Source: Atopsyche davidsoni
Taxonomy: Eukaryota > Arthropoda > Insecta > Trichoptera > Hydrobiosidae
DNA: 64,000 bases
Direction of reading: 5' to 3'
Assembly (NCBI GenBank): GCA_022113835.1
Contig: JAILWY010000020.1
Span: forward strand, 6,233,501-6,297,500
The position numbers were made by a program, and so were the translations under genes. This document shows, in pieces, positions 31,377-43,039 of the stretch (positions are counted from its first letter, which is position 1; the number at the start of each line of letters is the position of its first letter). The notes beneath the pieces were generated by a model. That model worked only from the letters and a program-made list of their open reading frames with translations, had not been told where the DNA came from and did not search any database.

Positions 31377-33854
31377 GTAGTTATTCATCTTTTTACTACC
31401 AGTATCTCTGACCGCATATACTATATATAACAAAAAATATTTATGGTAGCGTGCTGTGGATCTAAATCTAGGCATGCAATGAATCTAGTATATACCAAGT
31501 AAACGAAGAAAGGTGCCATTTATATTTAAAAACCTATGATTCATAAAAATGGATTTTTTATCAGTCCTATTAATTTTAATTCTATTTCCAACGATTCGAC
31601 TGCAGTATTATAGGCATTTTAAAGAAAGCTTTTACTTCACGTCTTATAATACAATAAATGGTTTTTAATAGGCAACTTAAAAGCGGCTTGCGACCTGACC
31701 ACCCTGTCAGACCTGAAGATTACGCATATTCTCACTGTAGATGCTGTACCTCTTCCGAGAATGGTGATGGAGATGACCAAGATTGTCACCAAGTACATTC
31801 AGGGTAAGCATTCTTCGGAGTGGCCTGTACCGACTATCATACTCAAAAGGCTGGCTTGGCTTGTTAAATTTTCCAAATAGAAACATTTTTTTTCTTAGGC
31901 TACTTAATACACTAATAGTTTCACTTCAGGTGATACATTACAAATACATTAAAATAATCACATCAAATATTTTGAAAACTCAACAAGCTCTCTGACAAAC
32001 TTCTCTGTAAAAGTGTGAGCCTGCAATGAAGGAGGCAAACCATCAAGCGACAGAATGCATTCTGACCAGTTGCTGTTGAGTTGGGCTTAAAATGTCGCCG
32101 GCACTTGCTTCGGGAAGTCCAGATGCCGAGGAGCGGTTTCTGGGAACTTGCAATATTATGAATTATGAAGCCAATGCGATAAAGATGAATGATTTGCGTT
32201 TATAAATTTTCAGTGGCGGATGTCCCAAAGGAAGATCTCATAAGTCACTTTAACGAGTCCAACGCCTTCATCAAACAGGCGGTGGCGGAAGGAATGGTGC
32301 TAGTCCACTGGTGAGTACATTATTAGAACATTAAAAACCACCTTATGATTCAGTTGTTGGCACACACGCTTCCCGAGTCCCTGTCTCGAATAAACAGTGT
32401 TATATTTTGCCCCAGCTACTTCGGCATGTCCCGCTCAGCGGCCGTGGTAATAGCCTACATGATGTGGGCGCACAGCATGTCCTTCGAGGAGGCCTTCTAC
32501 GTAGTGAAGGCGAAGCGCAGCATCACCTGCCCCAACAGCGGCTTTATCGCCCAGCTCAAGCTCTACGGCCGCATGGGCTGCCTATTGGACAAGGAGCACC
32601 CGCGCTATAAGCAGTTCCGCCTCCGAATGGCCGCCGACCACGTCAAAAAAGGTGACAACATTCTTCATTCACTAGTTTCTTTATAATGCTTCATATTTCT
32701 AACAAATAATGTTTATAGATTCACGCTTAAAATTATGCGAAAAATTCTATAATAAAAATTCTGGACTCAAACTTACACCTAACTTATTAATTTTCTGGCG
32801 TTTCATTATCCATTGTTGCCACTATTTTAGCTAATTATTGCAATAAAGTTATCTCTTATTTTCAGTGAAGATTCTTCCGCAGATATGTGCAGATCTCGTT
32901 AAAGCCGACCCGGGTCTGACGCAGGAGCGCCCCGACCCACTCGTCTATCGCTGCAAAAAGTGCAGACGTATCGTCGCGTCCCAGAAAAACATCATTCCCC
33001 ATATCCCGCGTGCCATACGTATCGCCATGGGCAGACGCCCCTATCCCAAAGACCCAGCCGCCAAGATCTCAACAGATCCTATTGAAAAGTGTGATCTAGC
33101 GTGCGTGCAAAATGGCCAAATTCTAATCGAAAAGCTCAAGAGCTTGGCGTGTGGAAACGAAAATAAGGACCTAGAGGCTGTGAAAGTCGATATTCCCATC
33201 AATATGAGCTCCTCGAGTTCGGAGGACGTGGATATCACCGGAGACGCAGTTGTGGACCCCGACGCCATGGGGACTAACAATATTGCAGATAGTCATGACT
33301 GCCCGGAGGTGTGTGTGCAGACTTACTTTGTGGAACCTCTGGCTTGGATGAAAGACATTCACAAGAACGTGCAGGGGAAACTTCACTGCCCCAAATGCGC
33401 CAACAAGCTCGGCAGCTTCAGTTGGATAATGGGTGGGTAGTTCAACATTATATGTTCATATTATGAGGTGCAAGAAGAACCAAAATGAAAAGCCTTGAGT
33501 TTTTGATATAAATGAGACATCTGCAACCAAATGTTCGAGGCTTGGCATTCTTCCGGGATCATAATGCTCCATTCCGGTTTCCTTTCCAGTTGTAACAATA
33601 GGTTTTCTATATTCTTTCTGAGATTAAAATAAAATTATAGTTCATATTTCCCAGAGGCCAAGGGTTCAAATCTCACCCATTTCCCGTAAAAACTTTTCAA
33701 AAATGTATTTATTTTATTTGCATGACAATGTGCTTTTGTTCTGGTTGCAGGCTGCCAGTGTCCGTGCGGCGCCAAGGTGGCACCGGCCTTCTACCTCGTA
33801 CCCTCCAAGGTGGAGTGGTCCAATGTCGTGCAGAACGTCCAAGTCACTGTGTGA
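31235..33854 (+). CDS. DUSP12: Dual-specificity phosphatase 12 (YVH1 family), six exons
   Basis: Protein phosphatase that, in yeast and animals, also helps 60S ribosomal subunit maturation through its zinc-binding tail. Exons are 31235-31376, 31672-31803, 32214-32310, 32416-32651, 32866-33432 and 33751-33854. They total 1278 nt, with all phases matching and GT-AG ends, for 425 residues. The catalytic loop HCYFGMSRS has Cys124 and Arg130, and Asp94 in VADVPKEDL is the likely general acid. The C-terminal cysteine-rich domain is complete: YRCKKCRR (232, 235), QTYFVEPLAWM, LHCPKCANKLGSFSW (377, 380) and CQCPCG (393-398). A serine/acidic stretch near residue 300 is extra. An acceptor (GATTGCAG) directly abuts the ATG, so a 5' UTR exon lies upstream. 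The family call is certain. Confidence 0.95.
31672..31803 (+). CDS. DUSP12: DUSP12 exon 2
   Basis: Encodes GNLKAACDLTTL through KIVTKYIQ, including THILTVDA. The acceptor is TTTTAATAG and the donor is CAGG|GTAAGC. Confidence 0.92.
32214..32310 (+). CDS. DUSP12: DUSP12 exon 3
   Basis: Encodes VADVPKEDLISHF to EGMVLVH and two bases of the catalytic cysteine codon. The acceptor is TTTTCAG and the donor is TG|GTGAGT. Confidence 0.94.
32416..32651 (+). CDS. DUSP12: DUSP12 exon 4 (catalytic loop)
   Basis: Completes the catalytic cysteine and encodes YFGMSRSAAVV to MAADHVKK. The intron therefore splits the active-site codon. The acceptor is GCCCCAG and the donor is AAAG|GTGACA. Confidence 0.95.
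32866..33432 (+). CDS. DUSP12: DUSP12 exon 5
   Basis: 567 nt encoding VKILPQICADL to SFSWIM: the first zinc-ligand pair, an acidic serine-rich linker, and the second pair. The acceptor is TTTTCAG and the donor is ATGG|GTGGGT. Confidence 0.95.
33751..33854 (+). CDS. DUSP12: DUSP12 exon 6
   Basis: Encodes GCQCPCGAKVAPAFYLV to QNVQVTV and TGA, the end of the zinc-binding domain. The acceptor is GGTTGCAG. Confidence 0.94.
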
Positions 33855-35869
33855 ATGCACCGACCAAAATACTAGTCTGCTGAGGAAGTCTCGTCGGGTC
33901 TTTTGTCTGTCAGAGGTGCATGCCAGCATCTTTTTTTTAAAACCAGTAAGGGCAAAGACCCTCACTTGGACAAATTGAGTTAGGAGTCTACCCTAGTCTA
34001 ATACCCCACTTCAGAAGAGTTGGGCCGCAACAAGAAGAAGGGTGTAAAGTCTGCAGGGAGATATTCATTAATATTTCTTCAGATAATTTCTAATCTGCGG
34101 TAATGATACACCTCAAGAAAGCTCATTTTAGAGCCTAAAAAAAATAGTCTTTTGTAAAATTTCTTAGTTTAAAGAAAATATGTTTTTAACAATTAGTCAA
34201 TTGACAGTGTATATGGAGCGTGTATCTCTGCAGCAATCAGGGAGCGATGGGACCAAAGATAAGAGTACCTCGGAACAGAACCAGTGACAGAGCCGTTGGT
34301 TTTCCAATACACTTTCATTTTTCAAGGTCTAAGCTAACGTTTTTTTTTTCAAAATGTGGGCCCTCTGTCAGATTTGTGAATATATTCCAGAGTGAGGATA
34401 TTTGGAGGCGTGAAGAACAATACCACTTTGTTCTGGAAACACGACTAATATTTATATCTTCAGGGCTCTTCTCGACACAACTGTTTTTTTAAACTTTGTT
34501 CCCTGAGACGGAGACATCCAAAATAGATAATCTAAAAACGAGAAGTCCCTAATCATCTATAAGAAATGAAGGTCGCAAGATAAGAAGTAGGCGAACAAGC
34601 AGCGGAAGCACTGAGCTACAATTGCAACTGTGTCCAGCTTGATTTTGTTGAAAACATCAGAGGGTTAACCGAACAACCTTGTGCACACTCAGGACTCCGT
34701 TATTGGCAATCAATCATTGGACGTAGTTCTTCAAACATACCTAAATCTCAAAGACCTCTTGCGAAACAGCCTGCGAAAATTACGTTGTACAAGGAACTTC
34801 GTACATTTTATTTGTTTGGTTATATTACATATATACAATACATAGTAATCACGCAAGTCGGAGCTTCTTTTGGTTGTTTACAAGTGCGCATTCAAAAATA
34901 AGATTACCCTTGCAATTAAAGTGAGATTTTATTTTTAGTAACAATATATATAAGGTGAGATAAGATTGCTATGTGTGGTTTTGTAAGTAGGTTTGATTAT
35001 TTCTGAACTAATGCAGTGTCAGCCTTTAGGGCGACTCGTAATAGGTAGTAAATTTATTCCATTTTTGTATAAAAAAAAGACAATATTTGAAAGTTGTTTG
35101 TAGTATGTAAATAATATAAAATTTTTATTGAATGTTAAGATTTTATTCCAAGCTTTTAAATGTTTATGTTCAAGGAACATATATTTTTAATATTCGTCTC
35201 ATGCACTTCTAATGTAAGCATTGAATGTTTTGAGATATAAAGTGAACAGAAAGGTTGTGCAAGTTGACAAGCGTGCAGTCACTGCGTGTAAGGTTACACG
35301 TATTTAAGGTGACTTGCATGTGGGGAAACTTTATTATCTTTTTACATAACATGAAATATAATTTTAAAAAAAAATTTTTTTTTATAGAAGTGAAAGCCAA
35401 TTTCTTTTATCGGTTGCTACTAAAACTCAAGACATCTCGTTGGTGAAAAAGATAACTATAAATTAAAATAATTGTCTACCTAAAGCAATTACCATAGATA
35501 CGGTGACGTGTGATGTAGATTTGTAACTAAAATATGTTTTTAAGTAATTGATACACATGTGAAAAATTGAATGAAACGCTTGACATGATTAAAAATCGAA
35601 CGCTTCCCGGCTGTTAGAGCCTCGGAGGCTAGAGCCCCTTAGTCCTTTCCACCACTATGGATCTGTACCTAAGCGAGAATTTTAATGATTATTGCGCAAA
35701 CTGATATTGTAAATGCAATAAACCCTTATGGACATTGAATGTGGGTTTATTTAATTTAAAAAAAAATCATTGGTATATTTATTTATTATATAATTTTCTG
35801 TACTTGTACACCGCTACCAAAAAACAAACCTTTAAAATAATGCTTGACGTGCGTTAATCTGACTGATTT

Positions 35870-36010
35870 TAAATAAAATACTTTTGTAATTTTTCCACAT
35901 ATTTAATTTTATCGGTGACCGGTTTAGACAACCTTTCACGTTGGCATGATCAAGCGATATTGATACCGGTCACCAATAAAATTAAACATGGGGAAAAATT
36001 ACAAATATTG
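35870..36010. mobile_element. CCGGTTTCGCCAACC palindromic element
   Basis: GGTGACCGGTTTAGACAACC with CTTTCACGTTGGCATGATCAA, mirrored by GATACCGGTCACC and AATAAAATTAAACATG. Outer arms pair imperfectly. Confidence 0.7.
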
Positions 36011-37683
36011 AATACATGCTCTGACTGGCCAGACTTTTTTGTACCAATAATCACACAACAACATTTCATTTACTGTGGTGAATTTTTTTTTACCAAATCA
36101 GATCAAAGCGAGTTAAGCATCATTTTTGTATTGCTTTAATGATTTAATTTTTAGTGGCAGTGGCTAAATGTAAATACTACATGAATATCGCACAAACTAA
36201 TTTTGAAATATTATACATGTACTTTAATTGTATATTTGCCAATAAATAAATAAACAATATTGACTTTATTATCCTTGAGGACATTTTGAAAAAAGGTGCA
36301 ATCGTGGGGTACTACTTTCCAAATATGGGAGATAATGAAGTGGTTCTCCACACCGACGCGTCCAGAATTGTTGTTGCCCCAAGGCACTCCCCCAATTTGG
36401 TTCCCGGTGACATTTTTTTGATATTATAACTTGACAAATGTTTTTATTTTAGTGGGCTATCACGTAGTGAATGTAGGGGACAAGTTTTAAACCAACTTTG
36501 TAATTTTTTAATCTTTTTGTGAAAGACGAAGTTATCATTGACATTTTTTTCTTTTTGTAAATATCCTATCTTATCATATATGTCAAATATTGATAAAATT
36601 TCAATTTCCCATTATCTACCTTAACTATTATTTGTACACAAATAAAAGACATAGTGGGGAGTAAAAAAGATAAGTGACTGATAGCAGATATAAAATCTTG
36701 ATTTTCTATAATTCATGCAGTTTACCCCCCTCCGTACATTCCCGGTCAGGTCTGTCCAGTGAGTTGAGTGAGTGCCATTGCAACTTCATGCAAATGAAGC
36801 AATAAATATCAGTTTCAAGAACAAATCAGTGGTGAAGCATATTATAGTTAGTGTCAACCATTCCCTGTGCCCAAAATTACACTTTTTCTGTTTCTCGTGG
36901 TATCTTTTAATAAGGAGTTTTGGAGCAAGTTTGGCAACCAAGCTGTTTTCAGCCTAAGGCCGTCACCCCTATTGGTGTTGTCAGAGAGTTGTCAAGTATT
37001 GAGAATTTCAGTTACCGACTCTACCCTTGCCCGAAGAGGTACACTCGTTTCCGAGTGCCCAGCAAAATAAATCAGAGTGGTGAGCTCAAATCCTCTCATT
37101 TCATGTGAAATTAATTTAAAATCCCTGAAGATAGCCCCAGTATTAGGATTGAAATCTCTGAACTCGAAAGAAGACATCCTGGAACATAGCACTTATAATA
37201 TCAACGAGCTCCAAAAAGTATGAATTTGTATTGCTCTAAGGTTGTCCTTAGAGTTTAAAGAATTTTCATGCTCTGAGTCTATCCTAGCCATCTTTTATTA
37301 TAATCTTCAAAAATTGTAGTCCAAAAATCAGATATTTTTTAGGTTAAACTTATGGACCTATAAAATTTTGGCGCTTTCCAATATTTTCCATTTCTTTGGT
37401 AGGTTAATGGCTAAAATATTTTCTTACATTGTTAAGAGTCAATCACCAAATCAAATCAAAGCGAAGAACATTGACTTGCATCAAAACATTCAATTCCAGT
37501 AATCCAATTCTTCATATTAATATTTAACCTGATAATATTTTATTATTATATATTTAATATTTAAAAAATTAAGCCATATATTATTAAAAAAAACTTCAAC
37601 ATAATAAGATTTAGGGATCAAAATAAACAATTGTTGCTAAAGTTTTTTCGTAAAACAAAGATATTTTTTGTAATCAATGTTTT

Positions 37684-37790
37684 TGACAGAGAATACTTGT
37701 TGGAATTCTATTTTATTGGCGACCGGTTTCGCCAACCTTTCACGTTGGCATAGTCAAACATAATTAAACATGTGGAAAAATCCCTTCTCC
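37684..37790. mobile_element. Palindromic element, right core missing
   Basis: It has the flank GACAGAGAATACTTGTTGGAAT, then GCGACCGGTTTCGCCAACC and CTTTCACGTTGGCATAGTCAA, followed by right outer arm AATTAAACATGTGGAAAAATC. The second CCGGT core is deleted. Confidence 0.65.
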
Positions 37791-38727
37791 CAAAAATAAC
37801 TGTTTAATAGTTACAAATCCCACTCAGTTTGTTTGACATGCGATTATCATTTATAATTTGCTTTAAAACGGGTATCGTTCCTACAATTTGATGCTTAAAA
37901 GATTACAAAAATAGTGCATCATTTTGCAACTATTATAAATGAAAATATTATAAACAAAAAAAGGTCGAACCATGCAACATAGGGCAAACCAGCAAAATTG
38001 CAGGTGCAAAGTTTATTCATTTTATCAATCATTGTATTTATGATTAAAAAAACAAATGAAAAGACAAAATGTATGTGGAAGCTTTAGAACTGCGTACAAA
38101 CTAGATGTGTTAATGACAGCCGTTATCGTTACAAACACTCTTGGGTGTTATGCCACGTTTCATCTTATGTTTAACGTTTCGAGCCTATAAACTAATTCCG
38201 AGGTCCCCCAAATAGAGTCCCATTTCACAGGATCCAGAGCACCAGACCCGCTATCCACAATATTACAGATTCAAATTCAACCTATCGGCTCAGGTTAATA
38301 GGAGTAGGTGTCCAGAGCCTGTCCGAGCCTGTCGAGGTCCGGCTCGGTTCTGTTACGTCCTCATTAGATCTTTTCAATAGTGAGTGATTGAGTTTTGCAT
38401 GTTTAAAATATGTACTATTTTGTGATTTGACCGCATTGAAGGTAAACAGTTTTCTTAAGATAAAAATATCACTATCATCTGCAAATATTTAAAAGTAACA
38501 AAGTTTGTGAGTATTGGCTTCATTTCAAATTTATAGAAAGCAAAACACTTTCAGGAAATATCAAAGAGATCAATTTTGATAAATGGTCTGATCAATGGAG
38601 GGTCGATAGAGAAGTGACACAATATTCTGGGTTTTTTTAATTATTTATTTTTTGATAATAAAAAATCTCTTATATTTATTTTTTATTTGATTGTTATAAA
38701 ATTTGATTGTTTCAGGCAGTAATTACC

Positions 38728-41700
38728 ATGGCATCTCCAACACCTCTTCTCCATCAAACCAGTTCAGAGCTGCAGCACTCCATGAAAGGAATAAGTTACC
38801 AAGTCAAGCTCATCGCGATGTTTTACCTCAAAGCCACCATTAGGGGAGATATGTTCTGTCTGAGAACAGAGGTCAAGGGAGCGGGAAAATTTGACGATCT
38901 TGTCTTCCAATATAAAACAGACATCAACCAACAAGAATACCAACTCATTATTCTGCAAGCTAAGCACAGGAACGAACTTAGTTACAAAAATGAAAAAAAT
39001 TACATCACCATAAGCGAGTTGACTTCCCCCGCTAAAAAATCTTTCTCCCTGGCTAAATGCTTCTATTCCTGGTGGAAAATCAAGCACGAAGACTCAAAGA
39101 CAGACGACAGACTTTGCTTAAAGAAAGCCAACAGCCTCATCATATGTACCACTATAGGCGTCAAGGACGAGGAGAAGCAACATTTCACCGAAGTCATCCC
39201 GAACGATGCAAACTCATCATACTTGACAATGTTTAGCTTGCAACATGGAAATAAGGTAGCCAAGCTGTTCCAAGTAATTGGCGCTGGGCGACAACAGCTC
39301 TACTATGTTCTACGTGAAGCGTCGGATGTTTACTATCTGGCTGACGAGATCTGCAGTGCCATGTGCAAAAACAAAAAGCTCAGTCCGAAAGGAGAAAATA
39401 GTTTAGTGAAGAAGTACCATATTCCCCTGGTCGAGAAGGTATTAAATGTAGAAGGCGATGTGGCAAACTTCCGGACCGAGTTTGTTGAGAACATATTACC
39501 CGAAGCTAAAGAATTCAGGGAAATAATGGAAAAATGTATTCTACGGCACAAGAGAGAATGCAAGAAAACCTGCAAACTGGTAGACTTCCAGCAGAAGATC
39601 AATGTTGTCAAGCGATTCAAGTCAGGAAACAGGGAAAATTTCCCATCAGAATTGCCCCAAGATCATGTAACGCAAGAAGATGTCGAGGAGTTCCTTAAAA
39701 AACTGCTGTTTGCCGTCAACCAACCATCGGAAGAGGAGCTTGACGATATCATAAAAAATGAATTAGAAAAAGAAAAAGAGTTCAATTTTGTAAACGTGGC
39801 CGCGGCGTATAATCACTTCTATCACCATGTGGATAATTGGTTCAAAAGGAAATCTGGAGAATGCTTCACCGAGAAGACCGGCAGAGAACTATTGAATAAC
39901 CTCAAAATAGAATTTAGCCGTCCTACTTGCTCGGCTATTGATATAGTTTATAAAAACAAACTAAAGGCTTGCGTCTTTCAGCTGGCCAAATGGCAGCCTG
40001 TAAGCAACGAGCTTCGCAAGTTCTTATCCAACAGCAACAAGCGAGTCCTCTGCATTGAAGTTGCTCAAACTACAATAGGATCTGCATTGGTCTTGCAGGC
40101 TTTGGAAAAAACCACAGAGAAATACTCCAAACCGGACAGCTTTCTTTTTATAAAACTCAGCTCCCTGCTTCAACCTGAAACACGTGATGCAGTCAACCGA
40201 GCCTTCCAAGGGACCTCCACCTATGATTTGCTCGTTTTGGACTGCGAAGCAGACTGGACGCAGGAGATGATAGAATACGTGTTCAGCACGCAGACTCTCC
40301 TGACTGCTGCGCGGTTTATTCTAGTAGCTAAACCTGGCACGGTGAAGCTTATTATCTGCCAGAGTCCACAAGTCTACGTAGATGCAATAATATATAGTCT
40401 ACGGCACAAGCATGGCTTTGCAGATCTAACACCTCAGTCACAGAATAAATTGCTCCAAATCAAAGTGAACTTCCAAGGCCATGACTTCACTCTGGAAAAT
40501 CTTCTCACAGAGGAAACGTACGATACGATTGATGATGAGATGCTTGTGGAACTGTTGATAGAATATAAAGTGCAGATAGGATATATAGTCCATACACAGC
40601 CAAACCCCATTTGTACCTCAGAAATGTATCCAATAAGTTTAAAATTGTACCGAAATCGAAAATTATGCTATACCAACAAACCGAGTACAAAAATATTAAC
40701 TGATATTGATTTTTCTGATTCAATAGGCGTGGTGGGAATGTCTGAAATAGAGTTAATTAAAACAAATAGCAGTCTACAGTCGCTAGACAGTTATAGACTG
40801 AACGAGCACAGTTGCTCCCAGTCGACGAATGATTCCAACCAAATTGATCAGAGGATTCTACTCACCAAGGAGAGTCCTTCCACAGTAATCATCAGCGACG
40901 GCGCGGGAACCGGCAAGTCCACCCTCCTCGACTACCTCACCTTTGCCAACCACGAGACCTCCATGTTCATCTTGATTAGGATAGACCTCAATCAGAAAAC
41001 TAACGAGCTATCGAAAGTTCCACAAGATATCAACTTCTCCCAAGCGGATAAGAAAGTAATTGTGGACTTCCTGGTAGACTATTTAATAAAAAACGAGCTC
41101 AAAACAACCCTAGAGAAAAGGATTCTGAAAAACTACCTCCCGAATCATTCTGAAAATGTAGTAATCATGGTGGATGCGATAGATGAGATCAGTCCTAACT
41201 ACAAAGAGATAGTCACAAACTTCATTCGAGCTCTGCAGAAGCACAATTTTAGGCTTATCGTCACCACGCGGCCCCAGCAATGCCGCTACATGGAGTGTGC
41301 TCTGGGAGTTCTGTCTCACTCACTGTGTCCACTGTCAGGAGAGGACCAGAGAAGTTTTCTAGTAGATTTTTGGCAGAGAAAGATTGACCAAGGCCAGCGC
41401 GGAAGAATTGAACAGTACGCCAAGGCGCTCATCGACATCTTTAACAAGTGCTTTTCGTCGCAGGTTTTCACTTCATTCTGCGGAGTTCCTCTTCAGTTGA
41501 GAATGCTAGCAGATGTATTTTTTGATATTTCAAGAGAAAACCAAGAGGGCTGCATGCAATTCTGTAATTCAACATCCAACCAACCAAAATTGCCATCAGA
41601 AATAAATATCAACAAATTATATGAATTATTTGTGAAAAATAAAATTGTCACCTTATTGACGGCCAAAGCTGGCATATCCAAAACCAATGTACTGATGGAT

Positions 41701-42633
41701 TATCTCGTTGAGAGTATAAAGACCAAGAGCACCATGCAACATCAGATCTTGGCTCTGCGAACACTTCTGCCTAATGAGGACATCATAGTTCTCTTGACTA
41801 AGGAACAAAAAAAAAATCTCTGTTTCTATATTGAGCAAATCAAAGCCGGAAAGGAAAACATAGGGCTAGTAAATTCAGTGGTCAACGGACAACCACAGTT
41901 TTCTCACAGAACGTTTGCAGAATTTTATTTTGCCAAGTATTTGAATCAATTACTAAAAAATGAAGAAAAAGATAACAGAAAAGTATCCATATTCATGAGA
42001 CGTGTGCTGGTAAAGAACGAATTTAACATTGTACGGAAGTTCCTAAACGCCCAGCTGAGTAAGAAGATGGTCGCGACGGCCTTCGAGGTTATCGCTCCGC
42101 ATGAATACAACGATAGATTATGCAACCACATCGTCCAGAGCTGCATCAAGGAGGGCACGCACAAGATTCTTCAGATCGTTCTCAAGTGGATGGAGCGTCA
42201 CACCAACCACGCGCAAAGGACTCACATTTTAAATAGCGGTATTATATTCATATCTTTAAAATCTAGGGATTTTAAATGTATGCGACGTTTACTTGAGCAC
42301 GGAGCTGATGTCAACCTCCGGAGCCCCAGCATGAAGTGTTCCCCCATTCACGAAACAATTAGGGCGGGATGGATCCCCGGGTTGGACCTACTGTTTGAGT
42401 TCAACGTAAATGTCAATACACAGGATCGTTGGGGCAATACAGCTCTGCATTTGAGTATTGAGCATAATCTACATATCTGTGAAATCCAGAAAATAATCAA
42501 CAGAGGAGCAAAAGTAAGAGCCGGGAATCACCTCGGAAAGACTCCTCACATTTTAGCTATAGAACATAATCGACATTACTTGATTGACCATCTCCCAAAA
42601 ATTACTAATACAATGTGGTGTCAACTTATATGA
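38728..42633 (+). CDS. NACHT-ankyrin protein with nuclease-like N-terminus
   Basis: A single coding exon of 1301 residues; the start is ATG in ACCATGG just after a splice acceptor. Residues 20-270 resemble the restriction-endonuclease-like domain seen ahead of NACHT in insect proteins: E48, FDDLVF (55-60) and LQAKH (76-80), compatible with a D...QxK active site. Residues 438-545 look like a worn NTPase. The NACHT domain follows: Walker A GAGTGKST (725-732), Walker B VVIMVDAIDE (811-820), sensor TTRP (846-849), and HRTFAEFYFA (1060-1069) in its helical part. Ankyrin repeats fill about 1172-1290. There is no signal peptide or membrane span, so it is likely cytosolic. Such STAND proteins act as ligand-triggered switches, often in immunity. 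The ligand, nuclease activity and role here are inference. Confidence 0.9.
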   Translation: MASPTPLLHQTSSELQHSMKGISYQVKLIAMFYLKATIRGDMFCLRTEVKGAGKFDDLVFQYKTDINQQEYQLIILQAKHRNELSYKNEKNYITISELTSPAKKSFSLAKCFYSWWKIKHEDSKTDDRLCLKKANSLIICTTIGVKDEEKQHFTEVIPNDANSSYLTMFSLQHGNKVAKLFQVIGAGRQQLYYVLREASDVYYLADEICSAMCKNKKLSPKGENSLVKKYHIPLVEKVLNVEGDVANFRTEFVENILPEAKEFREIMEKCILRHKRECKKTCKLVDFQQKINVVKRFKSGNRENFPSELPQDHVTQEDVEEFLKKLLFAVNQPSEEELDDIIKNELEKEKEFNFVNVAAAYNHFYHHVDNWFKRKSGECFTEKTGRELLNNLKIEFSRPTCSAIDIVYKNKLKACVFQLAKWQPVSNELRKFLSNSNKRVLCIEVAQTTIGSALVLQALEKTTEKYSKPDSFLFIKLSSLLQPETRDAVNRAFQGTSTYDLLVLDCEADWTQEMIEYVFSTQTLLTAARFILVAKPGTVKLIICQSPQVYVDAIIYSLRHKHGFADLTPQSQNKLLQIKVNFQGHDFTLENLLTEETYDTIDDEMLVELLIEYKVQIGYIVHTQPNPICTSEMYPISLKLYRNRKLCYTNKPSTKILTDIDFSDSIGVVGMSEIELIKTNSSLQSLDSYRLNEHSCSQSTNDSNQIDQRILLTKESPSTVIISDGAGTGKSTLLDYLTFANHETSMFILIRIDLNQKTNELSKVPQDINFSQADKKVIVDFLVDYLIKNELKTTLEKRILKNYLPNHSENVVIMVDAIDEISPNYKEIVTNFIRALQKHNFRLIVTTRPQQCRYMECALGVLSHSLCPLSGEDQRSFLVDFWQRKIDQGQRGRIEQYAKALIDIFNKCFSSQVFTSFCGVPLQLRMLADVFFDISRENQEGCMQFCNSTSNQPKLPSEININKLYELFVKNKIVTLLTAKAGISKTNVLMDYLVESIKTKSTMQHQILALRTLLPNEDIIVLLTKEQKKNLCFYIEQIKAGKENIGLVNSVVNGQPQFSHRTFAEFYFAKYLNQLLKNEEKDNRKVSIFMRRVLVKNEFNIVRKFLNAQLSKKMVATAFEVIAPHEYNDRLCNHIVQSCIKEGTHKILQIVLKWMERHTNHAQRTHILNSGIIFISLKSRDFKCMRRLLEHGADVNLRSPSMKCSPIHETIRAGWIPGLDLLFEFNVNVNTQDRWGNTALHLSIEHNLHICEIQKIINRGAKVRAGNHLGKTPHILAIEHNRHYLIDHLPKITNTMWCQLI

Positions 42634-43033
42634 TTAAAGTTTATATTATAGTATTTAAAGTTTTACAGCTTTCTTGTATCTATTTACAATATTGAGTTCT
42701 CAGGATTAGGTTTAGGCTCTCATCGCTTGTTGTCTTTTTCTTAGTCGGTAGGGAAAATAGTTTATTAAAAAACCCTTTATAGCATGGCGGGTAAAGTGGT
42801 AATATATACCGAGAGCATCTCTACTTATTTGTAAATAATCAAGTGGTAACATTTATAGAGTTTCCTGTTTTATCATAAGAAAATGTTAGTTTACATAAAT
42901 CCAATAGATGGCAGTGGCGCAGAGCCCGCGGAGGCTTGAGTGAGAGGAAGCGGCGGCGGCGGTGCACGACATGCTTCACGGGCAGTCGCGTTTCCCAACA
43001 TTGTTAACTTAACACCATTGTAAAGCTTGCGCA

Positions 43034-43039
43034 AATAAA
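43034..43039 (+). terminator. Possible polyadenylation signal of the NACHT gene
   Basis: AATAAA about 400 bases after the stop codon. It is the first canonical hexamer I noticed on this strand; an ATTAAA also overlaps the stop region. Confidence 0.3.

Larger units (their letters stand above)
33855..38727. other. Intergenic region between DUSP12 and the NACHT gene
   Basis: DUSP12 3' UTR, then AT-rich DNA with two palindromic elements (listed). The 5' UTR exon of the NACHT gene should lie in its right part, because GATTGTTTCAG at 38706-38715 is a good acceptor just before that gene's start. No other gene is seen. Confidence 0.5.

Noticed and set aside
33650..33690. GGGTTCAAATCTCACCC, a Pol III B-box-like sequence in DUSP12 intron 5
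   Set aside because: No matching A box or cloverleaf nearby.
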